A stretch of 64,000 bases of DNA, from contig CM041465.1 of assembly GCA_023213395.1 (NCBI GenBank), forward strand, positions 197,043,741-197,107,740, in the 5' to 3' direction. The notes under the pieces are model-generated. The model searched no databases and had not been told where the DNA came from. It saw only the letters and a list, made by a program, of their open reading frames with translations. The position numbers and the translations under genes are program-made. The number at the start of each line of letters is the position of its first letter. Position 1 is the first letter of the stretch. The DNA comes from Cycas panzhihuaensis. Taxonomy: Eukaryota > Cycadophyta. Shown piece after piece: positions 58,946-64,000 of the stretch.

Positions 58946-61080
58946 TAACTCCCTAGAGTTTTGGTGATTTCCCGAATCAAAACTAGTACCTCCTACTCTC
59001 TAGTGTTTCCCTACTCTTAGTGCATCATTTCTTGGTCTATGTGATCCCTCTCCTAGGGACTACATACCTTTTAGGCTCCTCCTGCTCCTCTGGGAGATCC
59101 TTGCCTTACTCCCCTCATCCTAAGGCCTCCTTAGGGTCGTCACCACCGTATGGGTATATATCCTACTCTGTGACAACCTCAACGTCATCTGGTCCACTAG
59201 CTAATCATATCATGCCTAGATATAATCTCTTTCACTCTCTGCTCTCTAGAGAATCTCCTCCATCCCTTAGAGCCGCTCCTCTAGTACTGCCACCTTGAAG
59301 TAAGTCTTTGCATTGTCACCTACTCCTCCTTGAGCCTCGAGTACCTAGACTAAGCATCGTAGAGCATCCCTCTCTACTCTGGTCCTGTCCAACTTGTCCT
59401 GTAACTTTCCTACTCATACCTCGTCCTCCTGGGACTTCGCTACTTATATATCTCTAGCCCTGACCAATGGGGCAAATACTACTGTGTAGGCCCCTATTGA
59501 TCATGGCTCCTCTCATGTCTAGATGAGAGGTTGCCCCTCCACGTAGGCTTAAGGAAATATCTCCTAGACTACCACCCCGACCAATCTCCCTATATCCACT
59601 GCTCCTGCAAAATCCAACACACCATACATCAGTATATATATCCATATATGTATACCAAACAAACCAAATGAAATAGAATATCTAGATGTCTAGTGATCGA
59701 AAGACGATAGGAAAAGGTAGCATCTCACCTCCTTGGACTGCTGGCTCCCTAGCTCAGATGATCACCTCCTCCTCGGGTCTTCCCTTAGCCACTGGTACCT
59801 CCTCCTCCTCAGGTACTACCTTGCCTATGGACTGACCTATTGGAGCATTGCCTCCACCCTCCTTAGCTATGGTTGCCACCACTGCTTGGGCTCTCCCAAC
59901 TATCCTCAATCTCTAGACTGGCACCCGTGGTGCCCTAACGCTCTCTGTAGCTCTTGAAGGACCCGCCTCTCCTCCTATGACTCCTGAAGGTCCTGCCTCT
60001 CCTCTTGTGGTCCCTGATGGACCTACCTCTCCATCTGCCACTCCTGATGGGCTTGCCCCATCACCCCTATCACCACCCCCATCCCCCGGCTCCTTTGACT
60101 CTACCTGCCTCATCGTCACTATTCTATCTCACCCCTCTATATGGGTCTACCGTGTAGTTTGCCATGGTGAGAAGGTCCAATGATGTAGCCTCCACTGAGC
60201 ACCAGATGTGTACCTGATCCTTGGTCCCCCTGAACTGAGTTTGTACCTATGGACCATGGGAGCCTACTTTGAAATAGAGTGCAGTCCTCCTGCCAGTGCC
60301 GCTGCTCCAAAATGATAAAAAAACTAGCACTATAACAACATGTTATGTGACAAACTTCCTCACCCAGTCACCCTGATAGAAGCCAGCTGGGTGATCAGGT
60401 TCATCGCTATCAATGTGGCCTAATCCAGCCTCTCCCCAGCCTCACATCTCCTTATGATCTCTATCCATCTGCTGAGTATGTCCCTATAGTTCTGTTTCTA
60501 AGATATCTAGAACATAATGCATAGTGTAATCAACATCCTCACTTGAGGAATCCATGACATGATCATGCTCTATACAGGTATGCCTCTCCTCTCCCACCTG
60601 TCTTGACCTATGAAATATGTGACTTCCTCCATGTGTGCTGCGTTGTTACTAGACAATGCCCCTAGTGATGCAGGTGCTCCTACTGTCGGTACCCCTAGGA
60701 TCCTCTAGATGTCTCTGGGTATGATAATGACATCCCCCACTTAGGGAAGGTGGAACACATGCTGCCTGCGATCCTAGTGTGAGACTATGTCCACTAGGAG
60801 ATGCTGGTCTGATACATACTCTAGTGTCTAGATGGCCTTCAGTATGCCACATCTCCCAAATACTCGCCTGTCCCTATGGGACATCATCTCTATGAAGCTG
60901 AGCATCACCACCTCGATGTTCTCATGGTTGTCTACTGTGATAACTGCTTGTAGAACACCTAAAAATCGGTTAGAACTCCTCAATACCTACGTACTAAAAC
61001 TGGTTAGAACTCCTCTATACCTACCTACTTGCCTTTAGGATTGCTCCTCATTCCTTCCTAGTTGAGTTTTGGCACTCCTT
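58946..61080 (-). pseudogene. Antisense frame in element D: plant-mobile-domain-like protein
   Basis: Opposite to gag-pol, matching 18750-20700 of C. The N-terminal part reads VDNHENIEVVMLSFIEMM (60850-60945). The core reads LLVDIVSH, a stop, DRRQHVFHLP, a stop, VGDVIIIPRDI, a stop, RILGVP (60690-60800), with TAG or TAA at presumed Trp and Gln positions. The tail has a heptad-like KLQDKLDRTRVERDALR near 59360-59410. The same frame survives in both copies although they have diverged, which argues for a real ancestral protein. The PMD assignment rests on motif likeness only. Confidence 0.6.
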
Positions 61081-61662
61081 TGGGCCATTCTTTATTTTTT
61101 AGTTGGTTTGTCTCCATACTATGCTAAATTCTATAGTACCACAAAGTTTAGCATGGGGCCCTACTGAGTTTCTAGCGTAAATCAGTGGCCCTATGACAAA
61201 GTTCACGGCACCATGATCTTTACCGTGGGGTCAGTCACACCTCCATCTTTAGAGGGGTTTTCCACCCAAAAAACCCAAAATTTTATCCTAGGTGGGCTAT
61301 ACTCAAACTCACTGGGACTAGGGATACCTAATGCCCCAGTCCCTCCTCTCGCTTAGCCTAATTCAGGCTTCAGGAGATCTCAATTTGCCCATAAGGGGAT
61401 AAAAACTACTCTAAAAAGTATTAAAAATTTATTAAATTTAAATGACGAGATGGGTGGGAAAAAGGATGATCCACTCACTGGATCCAACCTTGCTACCACC
61501 ATCTCGCCTCCCCAATCCTATTGGCTATCTCTATATCCTGATCCAATGGTCTAATCTCTCTTAGTGTGCCTCCAAAGTCAGGCAATGCTCTGTTGTGTAA
61601 GGAGAAGGGCTATAAATTGATCATGATTCCATGAAAATGAATCCCATTTTTGTCAAGTTTTC
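61081..61662 (-). other. Presumed leader of the antisense unit, element D
   Basis: Matches 18171-18750 in C, including the CCAGTGAGTGGATC string near 61470-61485 (possible 5' splice site). Confidence 0.35.
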
Positions 61663-61670
61663 CTTATATA
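61663..61670 (-). promoter_or_regulatory. TATA box of the antisense unit in element D
   Basis: Minus strand TATATAAG preceded by GGGGCCCCCGCC. Same place and direction as 18163-18170 in C. Confidence 0.5.
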
Positions 61671-62230
61671 GGCGGGGGCCCCGACGAGCACTTCTTCTAT
61701 TTCTCTCACTGCGATAGCCCTTGGGACCATCTCTCTCCCTTGATCACCTTTGCCTTCTGGGCCTATCTCCCATTTCTCCTCTGTGGCCCTCTTTTCTCCT
61801 TACTATTTGGGTGCATTTATGGCACCCCCCTTTTGGCCTTATGAGGCTCCTTTTATCTCATTTTATGTGCCACCTTCATATATACTAGAGTTTATACTTA
61901 TTTGGCTTGTTTCACTACCCAGATCCCATTTTTACTGCCTGTTCGCACCTCTGGGGCTCCCAAAGGGAGTGTCCTCTCCACCTAGGACTCTGCTTCACTT
62001 CCTTAAGTGACCTTTGGCGCCCCTAGAGGGGCCTTTTCACTATCATTTCTTTCCCGTCTGTCGGGTCATTTTCCTCGCCCTTAGGTAGCCTCATTTCTGG
62101 ATCTTCTTGCCCTTCACGACCTTTATTGATAACCACTCGAGCCTCCCCACGACTACTTCTCTGCATGGAGTCCACTTCACCCATCGACCCTATCAACACT
62201 TTCTCCTCGATTCCCCCTATTGAGACCTCT
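61671..62230. other. Element D spacer before the second RNase H
   Basis: Matches 17600-18160 in C. Open frames at 61650-61844 and 61750-62010 have no recognisable domain. Confidence 0.4.
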
Positions 62231-62234
62231 ATTC

Positions 62235-62645
62235 CTTTTATCATGATGTTATTCATCTTCACTGATGATGGAAGCCATGGTAACCCTAGCCCTTTTGCTG
62301 TTGTATGGATTCTCCATGACCCTTCTGGACATAACTTCATGCATTCTAGGATCTTCCTTCCTCAGGCTACTAATAATAAAGCTGAGTACATAATTGTTAT
62401 TAAGACCCTTATTGATGCATTCTGCTTCTACCATTGACCCATCATCCTCTTCTGTGACTCTTAGGTTGTGGTGTCCCATCTCACCTAGGTCTACCAAGCG
62501 CGGTGCCCATGCCTGAGAGCCCTCACCTCGACTGCTGGTCCTTATTGGCTTGTTTTCCTTCCTTCGACATATAACACATTCCTCGGGTTCTCAATGGCAA
62601 GGTGGATAGCCTAGTTCATCTTGTCCCTAAGCATCACATCCCCCT
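62235..62645 (+). pseudogene. Element D second RNase H (archaeal-like, aRNH)
   Basis: Reads LFIFTDDGSHGNPSPFAVVW, then FLPQATNNKAEYIIVIKTLI. The FxDxGSxGNP and TNNxAEY motifs of RNase H1 are both kept, including the first Asp and the Glu. An FLGFSMARWIA-like C-terminal end lies near 62600, where the HxPRxxNxxAD motif is degraded. After the open part (to 62437) stops appear. It lies about 4 kb after integrase. C has the same domain with its first Asp changed to Asn. Confidence 0.85.
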
Positions 62646-62649
62646 TCTT

Positions 62650-63158
62650 ATTAACCCACCTTGAGAGACTTGTTCAGTCACCCAGGCACCCAAGTCTCAG
62701 GTCATCTTGTCCTTCATATCACGATCCATTTGCACCTTTGAAAGGCAGCTGCTAGTGAGGTTAAACTATGGTGACTACCGGGTCTATTTTCTTACTCCAC
62801 TCTTAACATCTCTCTTAGCACATAACTCCCACATGTGTTGACTTATCTTTTATGCATAACACCTTATTCATGACATTTGTCTGATTGTATGCGTGGTCAT
62901 CACCACCCTTGCATTGTACTCTTACGATGGGGGCATCTCCCTCATCTACTATCATTGCCTGTCAACTATACAATGACACATAGGCAACCCCTATATTGTC
63001 TTGCCCTTTCCTCTACGCCCATGCATTCTGCAAAGACACTCACCATCATCCTTGGCTTACACCATTGTTATGTTTGTTTGTATGTATATATGTCACTAAC
63101 ATTATGTTTCTAGCATTCACCGTCGCATTGCGCTTCTACGCCGTGAGGCTCTGCTACT
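62650..63158 (+). other. Element D 3' region
   Basis: Between the second RNase H and the polypurine tract; no domain seen. A short frame at 62877-63113 is probably chance. Confidence 0.45.
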
Positions 63159-63168
63159 AAGGGGACAG
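63159..63168 (+). other. Polypurine tract of element D
   Basis: AAGGGGACAG directly before the LTR start TGTTTC. Confidence 0.9.
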
Positions 63169-64000
63169 TGTTTCCTGGCTACTAGGAATGGGTTTTTGGC
63201 AAGTTAACTTAGGTAAGTATAGGTATGCTTCTATCCTTTGCCTTTGTTACTTCTCCAGAAAGGTAAATTGAAGCATCTATTTTTTACTACATGATTGATT
63301 GATATATTTGAGTCATCATCTTGCATCCATTGCTTGATTATATTGCCTGACACCACTCTAGCCTATGATGACCATGGGACATGGATCCCAATGGCACTCC
63401 ACAGCCCTCCTATGCACCTCCATGTTGTCCCAAGTACCAACTAGCCTATATGATCTGTTCATATTCCCATTGCCATATCACGGCTCTTAGTGCCTCACTA
63501 GGTGTGATTGGCATATTCCTATCCATTTGCCAACCTCTTGGGAGCTTTATCCCTCTGGTGCCCCATCTGGTATAGGTCATCTCTTCTTTATGACTATCCC
63601 CAGCTACCAGGATAGAGGGCTAGGCACTTCTAGGCCTAGGGTACCCTCCTTTGGGGCTCCTAGATCCCTTTTTCTTCTTTTGTTTTGGCTTCTATCACCA
63701 CACCATGGTAAATGTCATGGTACCACGATAAACTTTACAATACTGTAAATTTTACCATAGGGTAATTGTCATAAAATATTTTTTAAAATCTACTGTGCTA
63801 AATTTCACATTTTTCATGAAATTGCCATGTGGCTAAGTCATACCCTGAGTCCTAGTATAAGCCTAATCATCTAATTAAGCTAGGGTTAGGTATAAAACCT
63901 AAAAAGACTTCATTTCCCTCTCTTCCTCCATCTTTTCTCCTCTCTTCTTCTACTTTCACAGGTGATTTTCTATAGGAGTGCTTTGTAATATTTAGATACC
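63169..64000 (+). repeat. 3' LTR of element D, cut by window end
   Basis: Starts TGTTTCCTGGCTACTAGG. It matches the D 5' stub for 87 bases and the C LTRs (element strand) beyond. Only the first 832 bp are in the window. Confidence 0.9.

Larger units (their letters stand above)
53278..64000 (+). mobile_element. Element D: Tat/Ogre-type Ty3/gypsy, same family as C, 5'-deleted
   Basis: Plus strand. Only 87 bp of the 5' LTR remain, joined directly to gag. The interior then matches C in order (gag end, protease, RT, RNase H, integrase, spacer with antisense frame, second RNase H, polypurine tract). A 3' LTR starts at 63169 and leaves the window. Pol is readable in nearly one frame with many TAG and TGA codons. 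Confidence 0.9.

Noticed and set aside
1-64000. Host genes, tRNA or rRNA genes
   Set aside because: Both strands were read for conserved domains and tRNA-like cloverleaf boxes. Only retroelement parts and unassigned AT-rich DNA were found.

Overview
This window looks like repeat-dense nuclear DNA of a land plant with a large genome. I see no host gene, rRNA or tRNA gene, CRISPR array or bacterial feature. Everything recognisable is a decayed LTR retrotransposon of Ty1/copia or Ty3/gypsy type, with tRNA-like primer sites, polypurine tracts and target duplications where they survive. Reading frames are broken by many in-frame TAG, TGA and TAA codons at places where these families usually carry Gln, Arg or Trp. 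That suggests long cytosine-deamination decay. The exact species cannot be told; a gymnosperm or another giant-genome seed plant is only a guess.

Layout. (1) 1-420: gag-protease scrap of a Ty3/gypsy element on the minus strand (called H here). (2) 575-3645: 5'-truncated Ty1/copia element A, plus strand. (3) 3646-11446: copia integrase scraps (3971-5035), several kilobases with nothing recognised, and a strongly G-poor pyrimidine-rich tract (9839-11446). (4) From 11447: second copy (B) of the same copia family, cut into pieces by three later insertions. The first is C, a giant Ty3/gypsy element (13527-31615, minus strand) with a near-perfect 5-bp target duplication. The second is G, a roughly 10-kb Ty3/gypsy element (32441-42538, minus). 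The third begins at 44362 with the LTR of a minus-strand copia-like element (F) whose other end lies outside the window. (5) Inside F sits E, a chromodomain-bearing Ty3/gypsy element (47060-53277, minus). (6) At the outer edge of E sits D (53278 to beyond 64000, plus), the same family as C but with a large 5' deletion.

C and D are the most informative. Their order is gag, protease, reverse transcriptase, RNase H, integrase, a 4-kb spacer, a second RNase H of the archaeal-like type, polypurine tract and LTR. The second RNase H, the long LTRs (about 3.16 kb) and an Arg-tRNA-like primer site place them in the Tat/Ogre group. The 4-kb spacer carries a long frame on the opposite strand, shared by C and D, that resembles the plant mobile domain followed by a coiled-coil tail. 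It is preceded in both copies by a TATA box pointing the same way. This looks like a captured antisense gene and is the best candidate for something unusual.

Element G also departs from the standard plan. It has a second Gag-like stretch between protease and reverse transcriptase, an extra sense-strand frame after integrase, and a 21-bp minisatellite inside each LTR. All elements are broken and none looks able to move.
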